Positions 1-8,063 of a DNA stretch of 64,000 nucleotides are shown piece by piece. Location of the stretch: NCBI RefSeq assembly GCF_018122595.1, contig NZ_JAGRQH010000002.1:62001-126000 (forward strand). The letters are read 5' to 3'. The first letter of the stretch is position 1. Each line of letters opens with the position of its first letter. Under the pieces are notes generated by a model that was not told the origin of the DNA, did not search any database, and saw nothing but the letters and a program-made list of their open reading frames with translations. A program made the position numbers and the translations under genes. The DNA comes from Neokomagataea anthophila. GTDB lineage: Bacteria; Pseudomonadota; Alphaproteobacteria; Acetobacterales; Acetobacteraceae.

Positions 1-724
1 GTGCAAAACGCTCCATATAGCGGTTCAGAGCATCAATCGCTGCTTGGTCACCGTTCTTCGCGGCATCTTCAATACCAGCCGTATTACGGTTACCTTCCCC
101 CAACCAGTCCGCAGCTAAAGCTGGACCGCATAAATACCGCTCCATACAGCCGGTATTGCCACAAAAACAGGTGCGTGCCGGCTGATCTTCAGGCGCTGGC
201 CATGGCAGTGGAATATGCCCCCACTCACCCGCAATATGATGCTGCCCTTCCAACACACGCCCACGGTTTACAATGCCGGAGCCCATGCCTGTGCCGACAA
301 TGATACCAAAAACCGTTGTCGCACCTTTCCCTGCACCATCCGCAGCTTCGGACAAGGCAAAGCAATTCGCGTCATTTTCTGTCCGCACAGGGCGGGCCAA
401 AGCAGACTCTAAATCCTGACCAAAAGGCTGATTGTTCAACCAGGTTGCATTCGCATTTTTGATCAAGCCAGTTTCCGGAGAAATAGACCCCGGAATACCA
501 ATCCCCAAAGTAGAGGTATGCTGCCCAGCCGACACGCGATGGCTCGGAACAGAGCCAAGACGGTGGTCCACACCCGCGACCAAATCACGAATAGCCAGAA
601 CCATTTCGGGATAAACACCCGGATTAGGAATGCGCTCACGCAGGACCAAATCACCCTGTCGGTTAAGCGCTGCAATCTCGATCTTCGTTCCACCAAGATC
701 GATGCCAAGACGATAATCAGCCAT
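1..724 (-). CDS. mak: ROK-family sugar kinase, fructokinase-like (3' end cut by window)
   Basis: Probable ATP-dependent fructokinase of the ROK family, phosphorylating a cytoplasmic hexose. The ATG is at 724 and 241 codons are visible; the C-terminal part lies outside the window. The N-terminus reads MADYRLGIDLGGTKIEIAAL, the ROK phosphate-binding loop. Further on come GIPGSISPETG, KNANATWLN, the catalytic-region ENDANCFA, a GTGMGSG motif and the ROK zinc site CFCGNTGCME near residues 180-190. The order and wording of these motifs resemble E. coli Mak, hence the symbol, but sugar specificity within ROK kinases is hard to read from sequence. It follows the hyf-like operon on the same strand after a 122-base gap that includes a T-rich run, so it may have its own promoter. 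Family assignment is secure; fructose as substrate is an inference. Confidence 0.85.
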   Translation of the reverse strand, partial: MADYRLGIDLGGTKIEIAALNRQGDLVLRERIPNPGVYPEMVLAIRDLVAGVDHRLGSVPSHRVSAGQHTSTLGIGIPGSISPETGLIKNANATWLNNQPFGQDLESALARPVRTENDANCFALSEAADGAGKGATTVFGIIVGTGMGSGIVNRGRVLEGQHHIAGEWGHIPLPWPAPEDQPARTCFCGNTGCMERYLCGPALAADWLGEGNRNTAGIEDAAKNGDQAAIDALNRYMERFA

Positions 725-846
725 CGTGTACCCCGTTACCTGAAAGGTCCAAACGTCGGTTGGTAAAAAAACACATGCCGCTTATGCGACGATCTGGTGC
801 ACTCTGAAAGGGCTGGAAAGCATTTTTGCCGGACAAATTACCGCGA

Positions 847-1329
847 CTATGCTGCTTTCCCCTCCCGGAATGCGACCAATGCAGCCAAAATTGCGGCTGG
901 CTCCGGCGGACATCCCGGCACAGAACGCTGTACACGCGTTAATCCTGCCAGCCCGCCTAATGTGGCATATCCCCCAGCAAACGGCCCGCCATCTACTGCA
1001 CACCGACCAATCGCAATTAACGACCTTCCTGCCGGCATCGCACGCCACACCTGATCCAACCGCTCTGCACAACGGCGCGATACCGCCCCCGTCACTAACA
1101 GCCAGTCTGCATCTTCAGGCTGCAAAACGCGCCGAAAGCCATTCTGTTCCAAAGCATATGCACCACCACACAGAGCATCCAACTCCATGGCACAACCTTC
1201 ACAACTTCCTGTTTCTAAAAAATAAAGCCCTATCGGCAATTGTGTACGCTCGTCTGAAACGCCAGAACGCATCCGCCAACGTCGTACATCCAAAAATGCT
1301 TCTACTAAACTGATTGTGCGGCTTTTCAT
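847..1329 (-). CDS. NuoB/HyfI-like small subunit of a hydrogenase-related complex
   Basis: A 160-residue protein of the NuoB/hydrogenase-4 small subunit family, the iron-sulfur subunit that faces the large subunit. Four cysteines that bind the proximal [4Fe-4S] cluster are all present: C43 and C46 in GSCEGC, C110 in GRCAVDGG, and C140 in PGCPPEP. The VTGAV segment before the third cysteine is also typical. Its ATG overlaps the stop of the large-subunit gene (ATGA, 1326-1329), so the two are translationally coupled. It is the last gene of the six-gene hyf-like operon. No ferredoxin-like HyfH/NuoI partner is encoded beside it, so how electrons would reach the cluster is unclear. The family is clear; the physiological reaction is unknown. 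Confidence 0.85.
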   Translation of the reverse strand: MKSRTISLVEAFLDVRRWRMRSGVSDERTQLPIGLYFLETGSCEGCAMELDALCGGAYALEQNGFRRVLQPEDADWLLVTGAVSRRCAERLDQVWRAMPAGRSLIAIGRCAVDGGPFAGGYATLGGLAGLTRVQRSVPGCPPEPAAILAALVAFREGKAA

Positions 1330-2801
1330 TGCGCCACCCCAGCCGTCGATACCCCTAAAGACCGTAAGGCAAGCGGCATCGTCGCAACCTCTACATCCTT
1401 CATGATACGCCCAAGCCCCGCTAGTAATGGTACAGCCGGGTCACGCATATGTACGGCGTCAACTCGGCCATCCCTCAGGCGTACCCATGCCCACACATCA
1501 CCACGTGCAGATTCTGCCGCACCTATCCCCTCTTGGTCCGTAACATTGGGTATGGTGGGATAAGCCTCATCAGCATCACCAAGCCCAAAACTTCCCAAAA
1601 TGCGCTCGATCAAACGTAAAGCGTCAAAAATTTCGGTCATACGCACCGCTTGACGCGCCCGCGCATCACCTGCACTGGAACCCGTCGCCCGTAAGGCATC
1701 CAAGCGCATTCCATTCTCAGCACGCCGCAGATCTAAACTGCGGCCACTGCTGCGCCCCACTGGGCCGCCAATCGCCAATCCACGCGCTATCTCTACCGGC
1801 AGAATAGCCAATCCCGCCAAACGCGGAGCATAAACATCAACCAAAAGCGCCAATTTAGAAAGGCGTGGCTTCATCTCACGCAACACAGCCTGCGCTAAAG
1901 GAACAATTTCCACCCCGCGCCGATACCCGTTTTTATGGATCATATCCGTCAAACGCCGCGTGGCACCATTCTCTGCACAGACACGCGCCAACGCCTCACG
2001 CGCATGCGTGCAATGCACAGCCAAGATACCCGCATCTACCCCACGCGCCGTTAACATCACATCATGCAAATGAACTGAAACACGCTCAATTTCGAGCAAA
2101 ATCATCCAACCATCTCGAATAGCAGGCTCAATACGCCGCCCCTCAGCCTGCATGAGCGCACGTGCCAACGCCAAAGGATATGCCACATACCCACCAGCAG
2201 ACATCCTACTGACAAGTCCCATCGCCTCATCAGGCGTACGCCCTAAAATCTGAGCTATCACCCCACGATGGCCTAGCCCAGACTCACACTGCTCCGCCCG
2301 AATACCGCCTTGCTGCATATCAGGCACCAGCCCAAAAACACCCGTTACCCCATTACCATCAATCCATAATGGAGCCTTCGAGGCTGTAGCTGTCCCACCA
2401 TGACTACCGCCCGGCCCGGGACGCTGCGACAACGGCCAGGTAATATCCCACGCCCCACCATCAAGCGCAGAACGGCCATCACCCGGCACCTCCATGGCCT
2501 CCACACCATACAGATCAAAAGCAACGCGCTCTCCCCATTCTGCTACGGGATAGCGCTGTGATGGGCCAACATAACGCTTGTCATCAATGGCCGTACTCAC
2601 CAAAAGAGGCTGATCTCCCTCTAAGAAAAGCCCATAAGCCCGTTGTTCATCCGCCCAAAAAGAGAGCATCGGCAATGCAACTTCAGAGGTATGCCACAAT
2701 GCCTGCCACGTTGGCGCATCTACAGCATAATGCCCATAAGACAACCGCTCACCACCGCGGACCAAACGCCCCATATAAGACAGCGGAATCATGGCTTCCA
2801 C
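1326..2801 (-). CDS. HyfG/HycE-like large subunit without nickel ligands
   Basis: A 491-residue homologue of the catalytic large subunit of group 4 [NiFe] hydrogenases and of NuoCD. An N-terminal NuoC-like part (about 1-110) is followed by the large-subunit domain with the conserved GHRG at 177-180 and an E-R pair near 239. Where hydrogenases have the first nickel motif (RxCxxC) this protein has R-M-S-A-G-G at 199-204, and where they have DPCxxC at the C-terminus it has D-P-A-V-P-L from 454. Only three cysteines occur in the whole protein and none forms CxxC, so a NiFe site cannot be built. This matches energy-converting-hydrogenase-related (Ehr) complexes. The gene overlaps hyfF by 13 bases and hyfI by 4. 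An alternative start is the next ATG at 2792. Not a hydrogenase; role unknown. Confidence 0.82.
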   Translation of the reverse strand: MEAMIPLSYMGRLVRGGERLSYGHYAVDAPTWQALWHTSEVALPMLSFWADEQRAYGLFLEGDQPLLVSTAIDDKRYVGPSQRYPVAEWGERVAFDLYGVEAMEVPGDGRSALDGGAWDITWPLSQRPGPGGSHGGTATASKAPLWIDGNGVTGVFGLVPDMQQGGIRAEQCESGLGHRGVIAQILGRTPDEAMGLVSRMSAGGYVAYPLALARALMQAEGRRIEPAIRDGWMILLEIERVSVHLHDVMLTARGVDAGILAVHCTHAREALARVCAENGATRRLTDMIHKNGYRRGVEIVPLAQAVLREMKPRLSKLALLVDVYAPRLAGLAILPVEIARGLAIGGPVGRSSGRSLDLRRAENGMRLDALRATGSSAGDARARQAVRMTEIFDALRLIERILGSFGLGDADEAYPTIPNVTDQEGIGAAESARGDVWAWVRLRDGRVDAVHMRDPAVPLLAGLGRIMKDVEVATMPLALRSLGVSTAGVAQ

Positions 2802-3919
2802 ACCGGTTCAGGATGCCATTGCAATACACACAACCCCGCAACCCCTATCAGGATCACCCCCAACTCAAAGCGGTCCATCCATGCCCCAACAGCATAACGC
2901 TCTTTTCCCACGCGCCATAACGCTGGCAACCACAAGACCATCACCGCCACAAACCACATCACAGGCAACGCCAAACCCATTGCTAACAACGCCACAAAAA
3001 CTGGAGATGGCGGCACCCCAGCCCCGAATTGCAGCAAACGTTCCACCCTGACCCAACGCTGTCCAACAGCCAAACCCAAAGCCGCCAAACACAACAACAC
3101 AACAGCATTCCCCGCACCAAAAGCTGCCGCCACAGCAGCAAGCCCGATCACGCCACTCAACAGCCCCACAATGCTCTGTGTTCGGCGTATTCCCATCATC
3201 AATAACGTGACAAACCCCGCAGCAAGCACAATATCCCGCACAACAGGTACCGTATTAAGACGCCAAATAAGCGCAATAGCCGCAAAACGCAGAGCAATTT
3301 CCAGCAGGTTCTCTGCCATATCATCATGCTCTTCTGGCACAGGAGCGGGCCCAAGACCCGCCATCATTCCAAGCCCAGCTGCCAGAAAAACACTGCCCAA
3401 CATTCCCCCATTACCTGAAAGAACATCAGCCCCAGCTTGTCGCCCCAAGGTCAGCCAGGCAGCCCCTAAAGCAGCCACCACCACACCAGCCAAACGGCTA
3501 CGTGTCATATCCCATACAAAAGATGCACGCTGCGCGCGGCGTGCTGCCCTCCATGCTGAGAGCACAAACCCCACCCCGCACAGCGCCGTAACAGCAAAAA
3601 CATCGCGCACATTCAACGCCTGCAATGCACACCCCGTCACAGCAAACGACAACACCATGCCACTTTGTACATTTTTCTCATCACCGCTGTGCAGCAGCAA
3701 CGCAGGAACCAGCGCGACCAAACATGAGCACGCCGCAGAGAACGGATCACTACCGGGCAATAACCACACAGCAAAAGGTGTTAATACTCCCCCCGCGAGT
3801 GCAAACGTCATCGCTGCAGGAAACCGACGGTCAGACGGCGTTAAATACAGCAAAAGCGCAGCCAGCCACGGCCATAACGTAACCGCGAATAATACACTCG
3901 CTTGCCCCGGATGGATCAC
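2789..3919 (-). CDS. HyfF-like antiporter-type membrane subunit, degenerate
   Basis: A 376-residue polytopic membrane protein in the position of HyfF (NuoN/NuoM type), with roughly eleven hydrophobic segments. Hydrogenase-4 HyfF is about 520 residues, so this is shortened. The family lysine motif before the broken helix (K...P.H.WLPDAH in relatives) appears as MMAGLGPAPVPEEHDDMAEN near residues 185-205, without lysine or tryptophan, and no buried glutamate is seen in the expected fifth helix. The start overlaps the preceding gene's stop (ATGA, 3916-3919). Placement in the family rests mainly on gene order, size, hydrophobicity and this remnant motif. It is probably a structural membrane-arm subunit; proton translocation cannot be assumed. 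Confidence 0.6.
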   Translation of the reverse strand: MIHPGQASVLFAVTLWPWLAALLLYLTPSDRRFPAAMTFALAGGVLTPFAVWLLPGSDPFSAACSCLVALVPALLLHSGDEKNVQSGMVLSFAVTGCALQALNVRDVFAVTALCGVGFVLSAWRAARRAQRASFVWDMTRSRLAGVVVAALGAAWLTLGRQAGADVLSGNGGMLGSVFLAAGLGMMAGLGPAPVPEEHDDMAENLLEIALRFAAIALIWRLNTVPVVRDIVLAAGFVTLLMMGIRRTQSIVGLLSGVIGLAAVAAAFGAGNAVVLLCLAALGLAVGQRWVRVERLLQFGAGVPPSPVFVALLAMGLALPVMWFVAVMVLWLPALWRVGKERYAVGAWMDRFELGVILIGVAGLCVLQWHPEPVWKP

Positions 3920-4443
3920 GCCACTTCCTCCTCAACGCGGCGCCACGCTAAGCGCGGCAGCAGCACCAAGCCAAACACGACGAACACACCAGATAATGCT
4001 ATAGCCGCACACAAAAACACCCATGAATGCAGCACACAAGCCAACACCAAAAGCCCAGACACCGCACGAATACAGCCGGAAAATTGTACCAAAACGGGGC
4101 CACTCACCGCGCCACATAACCCCGCTAGCACCACACCGGTCGCCAATGTCGCAGCCAGCCCTACCGACGCCCCACTCAACCCAAGAGCGAGCAATAAGAA
4201 CATGGCACCAACAACCGGCCCCGCAGCCTCACGCCCGGGGCGATGCGGCGCAAATTGCTGCAACCACCGCCACATTCCTACTGTCAGCATAAGAATAGCC
4301 ACCGCGGCGGATAACCACAGAACCCCCGTACTCACCGTGCCCCCGGCCAAAGCACACATCACACCATAAAGAGGCAAACTTCTCCCATCGCGCCCGATAC
4401 TCGCCAGCGCCACCAAAAGGAGGAAACCAAAACACAAAATCAC
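3916..4443 (-). CDS. HyfE-like (NuoK-type) membrane subunit
   Basis: A 175-residue, very hydrophobic protein with about six transmembrane segments, in the position of HyfE between the HyfC-like and HyfF-like genes. I take the GTG at 4443 because it overlaps the preceding stop (GTGA, 4440-4443), like the other junctions in this operon; the frame is open further upstream but that part is antisense-like and cysteine-rich. NuoK/HyfE proteins carry buried glutamates in the membrane; here glutamate occurs only in the GREAAG loop and in the C-terminal EEEVA. That loss parallels the degeneration of the two antiporter-like subunits. Assignment rests on operon position and topology more than on sequence motifs. 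Confidence 0.55.
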   Translation of the reverse strand: MILCFGFLLLVALASIGRDGRSLPLYGVMCALAGGTVSTGVLWLSAAVAILMLTVGMWRWLQQFAPHRPGREAAGPVVGAMFLLLALGLSGASVGLAATLATGVVLAGLCGAVSGPVLVQFSGCIRAVSGLLVLACVLHSWVFLCAAIALSGVFVVFGLVLLPRLAWRRVEEEVA

Positions 4444-5336
4444 GTTGCCGCCCTTCCCGAAAGCGCCAACAACAACGCCATCCCAATAAACAAAATGGCA
4501 ATGCGGCCTGAACGTTCCTGCTGGGTTAAACGCAATACAGCAAATACCCCCAAACCTATTCCTAACCGCACAACAAACCCTAAGAATGCCGCTCCCCACG
4601 ACCACAATGTGTCATCAGGCTGCCCAATCAGTCCCGGCAACCCCAAATCAACCAATAACAACAACCATGCCCCATCCAACAAGACAGCCACATGCCGCGC
4701 CATATCAGCTTCCAAACGCAGCATTGGCGCGCCCTCTAAAAGACCACGCCCCGGCGGCATTGCTCTCAACGGTGGGCACATAACAGCCAACGCCATAGCC
4801 GCACAGGCCAGTGCTCCCTCTAACCCCGGTACAGGCTCTACTTCCAAATTGGCACACAGCCCGGCCAGCCCATCACTTCCCGGAGCAGTCAGCGCAATAA
4901 GCGCCTCAATCACCCCTAAAATCATCAACCCCAAACCCGCAGCACGCCATTCACGCCGCAGCGCCGTTGCACTCACCTGTGGCGCACCAAACCAAACACC
5001 CCACACACCCAACGCCAAACGACCGGCCAACAAAAAACTACCCAAAAACAACGGATCAGCCATGCCCGCAAAACCATGCACACTGCTCAGCATCGGCAAT
5101 GATAAGAACGAAACACACGCTCCGGCCAACGCAAAAGCTTGCAAGGTAGACAAGCGCTTACGCCACATCATCCGCCAGCTTTGCCAAAACCCCCGCCACT
5201 GCGGTCCCGCCACGGCTTCCCCAGCGATCCAACGCGGAGCATCACGCAAACACCACTGAAACCACGGCAAACACAGCATAAAAACAGCGCATTGTACGAC
5301 AGAAGACAAAACCGGAAGCACATATGCGCTGATCAT
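4440..5336 (-). CDS. HyfC-like (NuoH-type) membrane subunit
   Basis: A 298-residue membrane protein, counted from the ATG at 5336 that overlaps the previous stop (ATGA, 5333-5336). HyfC/NuoH anchors the peripheral subunits to the membrane arm. The first loop has AGPQWRGFWQSWRMMWRK, echoing the R-G-P-Q-P-x-x-Q-x-x-R-D signature of HyfC near residues 40-60. A later stretch with LLEGAPMLRLEADMARH keeps the acidic residues expected where NuoH/HyfC has its E-G-x-x-E-x-x-S-G segment. About seven or eight hydrophobic helices follow. Of the four membrane subunits this is the most recognisable. In complex I this subunit shapes the quinone chamber, so it may link the cluster subunit to a lipid-soluble donor; that is inference. 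Confidence 0.68.
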   Translation of the reverse strand: MISAYVLPVLSSVVQCAVFMLCLPWFQWCLRDAPRWIAGEAVAGPQWRGFWQSWRMMWRKRLSTLQAFALAGACVSFLSLPMLSSVHGFAGMADPLFLGSFLLAGRLALGVWGVWFGAPQVSATALRREWRAAGLGLMILGVIEALIALTAPGSDGLAGLCANLEVEPVPGLEGALACAAMALAVMCPPLRAMPPGRGLLEGAPMLRLEADMARHVAVLLDGAWLLLLVDLGLPGLIGQPDDTLWSWGAAFLGFVVRLGIGLGVFAVLRLTQQERSGRIAILFIGMALLLALSGRAAT

Positions 5337-6628
5337 GCCTGCACTCCCAACACAGCAAGAATAATTGTTAGGACCACCAGCCACCAACCAAGAGAGGCCC
5401 CACCTTCCCGAAGCGCAGGCCCAACAGAAGACAAACGCGCACCACCACGCCCACCCAGCGCTGCAACATCACGCACCACCTTGCGCACCACCACGATACA
5501 ACGCCGCCAACTCCAAGGGACCGTATAACGCCTCAAAGGAAAAATCGCCCCGCGCGGGAAGACCAACCCATGCCCTAGAAAGGTCTGGCCGCGCCCTCGT
5601 CGTACAATCACCCAATAAAAAAGACATAAAAACAGTGCGATAGATCCAAGGCGCAAAAACGCACCATCCCCACCGCCTAAAGAGGCAAATGGCACACTAC
5701 TTCCCCCTAAGGCATATTTTTGGATCAAAACTAACGCCGCCGTCAGCCCCAGTAATAAACCCGCTGCTTTCCCGACTTCGATCATTGAGACAGCATCACT
5801 CTGGCGTGGCGTACGGCATACATGCCACAATTCCAGCACAGCCAAAGCCCCTAGAACCAACGCACACAGCATTGCGGGAACCGCCCAACCAGAAGCTGCT
5901 GCAGCCAAGTTCAACGCGGCATGCACACCTACCCACAACACAATAAATCCCGGCATAGGTGGAAAAGGCGCCGCCAATGCATAAGCAACCGATAAAAATT
6001 TCACTGGCCATGAACGCAGCCATTGGACCGCCAAATCCAGCACCGCAGCAATGATGGCCCCTTGCCCCGCCTGATCCAACCCTTCATGCTGAGCCGCCGC
6101 AGCCAACGCCACTAAAAGCGCGGGACGCACCATGCCCGCCGCCGCAAAATCAGTCACCACGCCCTGCACCGTACGCAGAACCAACAAAACCGCCATCGCA
6201 CAACAAAGCAGCACGGCACAAAGCGGAGCAGAAGCTGCCCCATGCCACACCACAAGCGCCGCTAAGGCCGCCATACACGGCGCAACGCTTCCTTCACGTG
6301 ATAACGCCGCACGCGTGGTGGCCTTCTCACCTGCCAGCCAAGGCCAAAAGAAAACCGGCAAAACTGCCACACAGCCCCACACTTGGCCGGGCAACAACAC
6401 CAACAACACTAAAGCGATGACTTGCCACCACGGCGGTGCACCAGATGCTCCAAACGCCGTCACAATCCCCAGCAATAACGCAGCCAAAAGGGGCGAAGTG
6501 AACACTCCTACCCCCACCACGCACAGCAACAACAATACCCCACGAGCACGTCGAACATCACCCAATGCGGCGCACAAGCCAGGTGCCGCCAAGCAATAAG
6601 ACACCGCATCGCGGGTTATAAAATCCAT
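5333..6628 (-). CDS. HyfB-like (NuoL-type) membrane subunit, shortened
   Basis: First gene of the hyf-like operon: 431 residues and about twelve hydrophobic segments. Hydrogenase-4 HyfB is about 670 residues. The phrase APFPPMPGF near residues 230-240 resembles the G-L-P-P-x-x-G-F motif of NuoL/HyfB proteins, followed by further helices and a basic C-terminal region ending in one more helix. The glutamate and lysine motifs that mark working antiporter-like subunits (E in helix 5; K and the H-x-W-L segment in helix 7) are not found. The ATG lies 60 bases after the aldo/keto reductase stop on the same strand. The family call is tentative and depends on synteny with hyfC-E-F-G-I downstream. Confidence 0.55.
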   Translation of the reverse strand: MDFITRDAVSYCLAAPGLCAALGDVRRARGVLLLLCVVGVGVFTSPLLAALLLGIVTAFGASGAPPWWQVIALVLLVLLPGQVWGCVAVLPVFFWPWLAGEKATTRAALSREGSVAPCMAALAALVVWHGAASAPLCAVLLCCAMAVLLVLRTVQGVVTDFAAAGMVRPALLVALAAAAQHEGLDQAGQGAIIAAVLDLAVQWLRSWPVKFLSVAYALAAPFPPMPGFIVLWVGVHAALNLAAAASGWAVPAMLCALVLGALAVLELWHVCRTPRQSDAVSMIEVGKAAGLLLGLTAALVLIQKYALGGSSVPFASLGGGDGAFLRLGSIALFLCLFYWVIVRRGRGQTFLGHGLVFPRGAIFPLRRYTVPWSWRRCIVVVRKVVRDVAALGGRGGARLSSVGPALREGGASLGWWLVVLTIILAVLGVQA

Positions 6629-6688
6629 GAAAGCCGTCAGAACGCCACCCGTACCCAGTCTGTTACAGCTGGCCTCATGCCAAGCTTG

Positions 6689-7534
6689 TCAAATCATTGC
6701 GAGAGATAGCTTGCGGCGCGGCGCAGGGAAAGCACGTTCCAACACAGCAAGGTCCTCTACTTGCAAAACAATCTCCTGCGCAGCCAAGTTGAGCCGCACA
6801 TGTTCAACCTGACCCGCCTTTGGAATAGCTAAGACATTGTCTCTGTTCAAAACAAAGGCCAAAGCAATTTGCGCCGCCGTTGCTGGTCCAAGAGAGGTTT
6901 CATGCCGTGCCGCCACCTGAGCCAAGGCCGGATGCCGCAACAAAGCCCCACCTTGCCCCAACGGAGAATAGGCCATGGTCACCACACCTTCTTGCCGGTC
7001 ATACGGCAATAGATCGAACTCTACCCCCCGATGCTCCAAACTATATAAAATCTGATTGGCCACACAGTGCTCAGACAAGGCATGGACCTCTTCCATGTCA
7101 TCAACATCAAAGTTGGACACGCCCCACGCGCCGATCAAACCATCTTGCTTTAACGCTTCAAAAGCACGGATCGTTTCGTCCAGAGGCTCCCCTCCGACCC
7201 AATGCAATAAATAGAGGTCTAAACGCTCCACCCCAAGATAACGCAACGAACGCTGGCACGCCTTCAGAGCCCCTTCATAAGACGCATTCGACGGCAAAAC
7301 TTTACTGACCAAAAAGACATCATCGCGGCAATCTGCAACAGCTTCCCCGACCAGCGCTTCCGACCGGCCAGAACCATACATTTCTGCCGTATCAATGACC
7401 CGCAAACCGGCTTCAAGACCCGCCCGCAAACTCTCAATTTCATTATGTCGTTGTGCGCGCGTATCGCCGACGTTCCACGTCCCCATTCCAAGAGCAGGAA
7501 CCGTGACGCCATTGCGAAATGTTACGGTCTTCAT
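6689..7534 (-). CDS. aldo/keto reductase
   Basis: A 281-residue NAD(P)H-dependent oxidoreductase of the aldo/keto reductase superfamily that reduces an aldehyde or ketone in the cytoplasm. The catalytic tetrad is visible: D48 and Y53 in IDTAEMYG, K78 in LVSKVL, and H111 in LLHWVG. The C-terminal IPKAG is the cofactor phosphate-binding signature. I start at the ATG at 7534, preceded by AGAGGG, rather than further upstream where the frame stays open but begins in low-quality sequence overlapping holC. It sits between holC and the hyf-like operon in the same direction; a functional link to either is not evident. The substrate is not predictable. Confidence 0.9.
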   Translation of the reverse strand: MKTVTFRNGVTVPALGMGTWNVGDTRAQRHNEIESLRAGLEAGLRVIDTAEMYGSGRSEALVGEAVADCRDDVFLVSKVLPSNASYEGALKACQRSLRYLGVERLDLYLLHWVGGEPLDETIRAFEALKQDGLIGAWGVSNFDVDDMEEVHALSEHCVANQILYSLEHRGVEFDLLPYDRQEGVVTMAYSPLGQGGALLRHPALAQVAARHETSLGPATAAQIALAFVLNRDNVLAIPKAGQVEHVRLNLAAQEIVLQVEDLAVLERAFPAPRRKLSLAMI

Positions 7535-7605
7535 TGGGCATCCCTCTACGCATACAAGAATATGCCCAACGCTACGCCCGTTCATAACGGGACAAAAGCA
7601 ACATC

Positions 7606-8061
7606 TTAGCCCGCCTTGGCCCAACCTCGCTCGCCCTGCTTCCAATAGACAAGACGATGGCCCGCATTTTTAAGAGTTTTCCAACGCTGGCGAGCACGCT
7701 GCACTTGTGGCTCATCATGCCCATCAAACACATCAAAAACACGTGTAAAAGGCTCTAAGGACTCCGGCCCAGCACCATCAATACGGAACAAAAACTTTGC
7801 CCCATTCGGTACGTCAACACCTGCCGTTAACCAGATAGGCTGCCATGCCGCATGGCCCATTTTTTCCGTGCCATGCGGCAGCCATACAGGCTCTTTTACC
7901 GCCCATAAAGCAGCATCCAGCGCCGAGACCTGTTCTGCGCTCGAACAACACACAACAGCACGCTCTCCCACCTCTAAGGTCTTACCGAGCAATGTCGGCA
8001 AGACCTGATCCAGCGTCGTACGTGTGAGGTGATAAAACCCAATCTCAACAGCTGAAGACAT
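7606..8061 (-). CDS. holC: DNA polymerase III subunit chi
   Basis: A 151-residue chi subunit of DNA polymerase III, which with psi links the clamp loader to single-stranded-DNA-binding protein at the replication fork. The N-terminal EIGFYHLTRTTLDQVLPTLL, the middle LWAVKEPVWLPHG and the later FDVFDG and RARQRWK are family features. It starts 3 bases after the pepA stop (TAA at 8064-8066), and the pepA-holC pairing beside lptF-lptG is common in Proteobacteria. Size is normal for the family. Confidence 0.93.
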   Translation of the reverse strand: MSSAVEIGFYHLTRTTLDQVLPTLLGKTLEVGERAVVCCSSAEQVSALDAALWAVKEPVWLPHGTEKMGHAAWQPIWLTAGVDVPNGAKFLFRIDGAGPESLEPFTRVFDVFDGHDEPQVQRARQRWKTLKNAGHRLVYWKQGERGWAKAG

Positions 8062-8063
8062 CG

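Noticed and set aside
3171-4369. Long plus-strand frames opposite the hyfE/hyfF-like genes
   Set aside because: Rich in Thr, Pro, Ala, His and Asn, typical of antisense of membrane-protein codons; the minus-strand genes overlap by ATGA and are hydrophobic.
847-6628. Reading the operon as a decayed hydrogenase-4 or formate hydrogenlyase
   Set aside because: No frameshift or internal stop in any of six genes, translational overlaps are kept, and the cluster cysteines are intact, so decay is unlikely.
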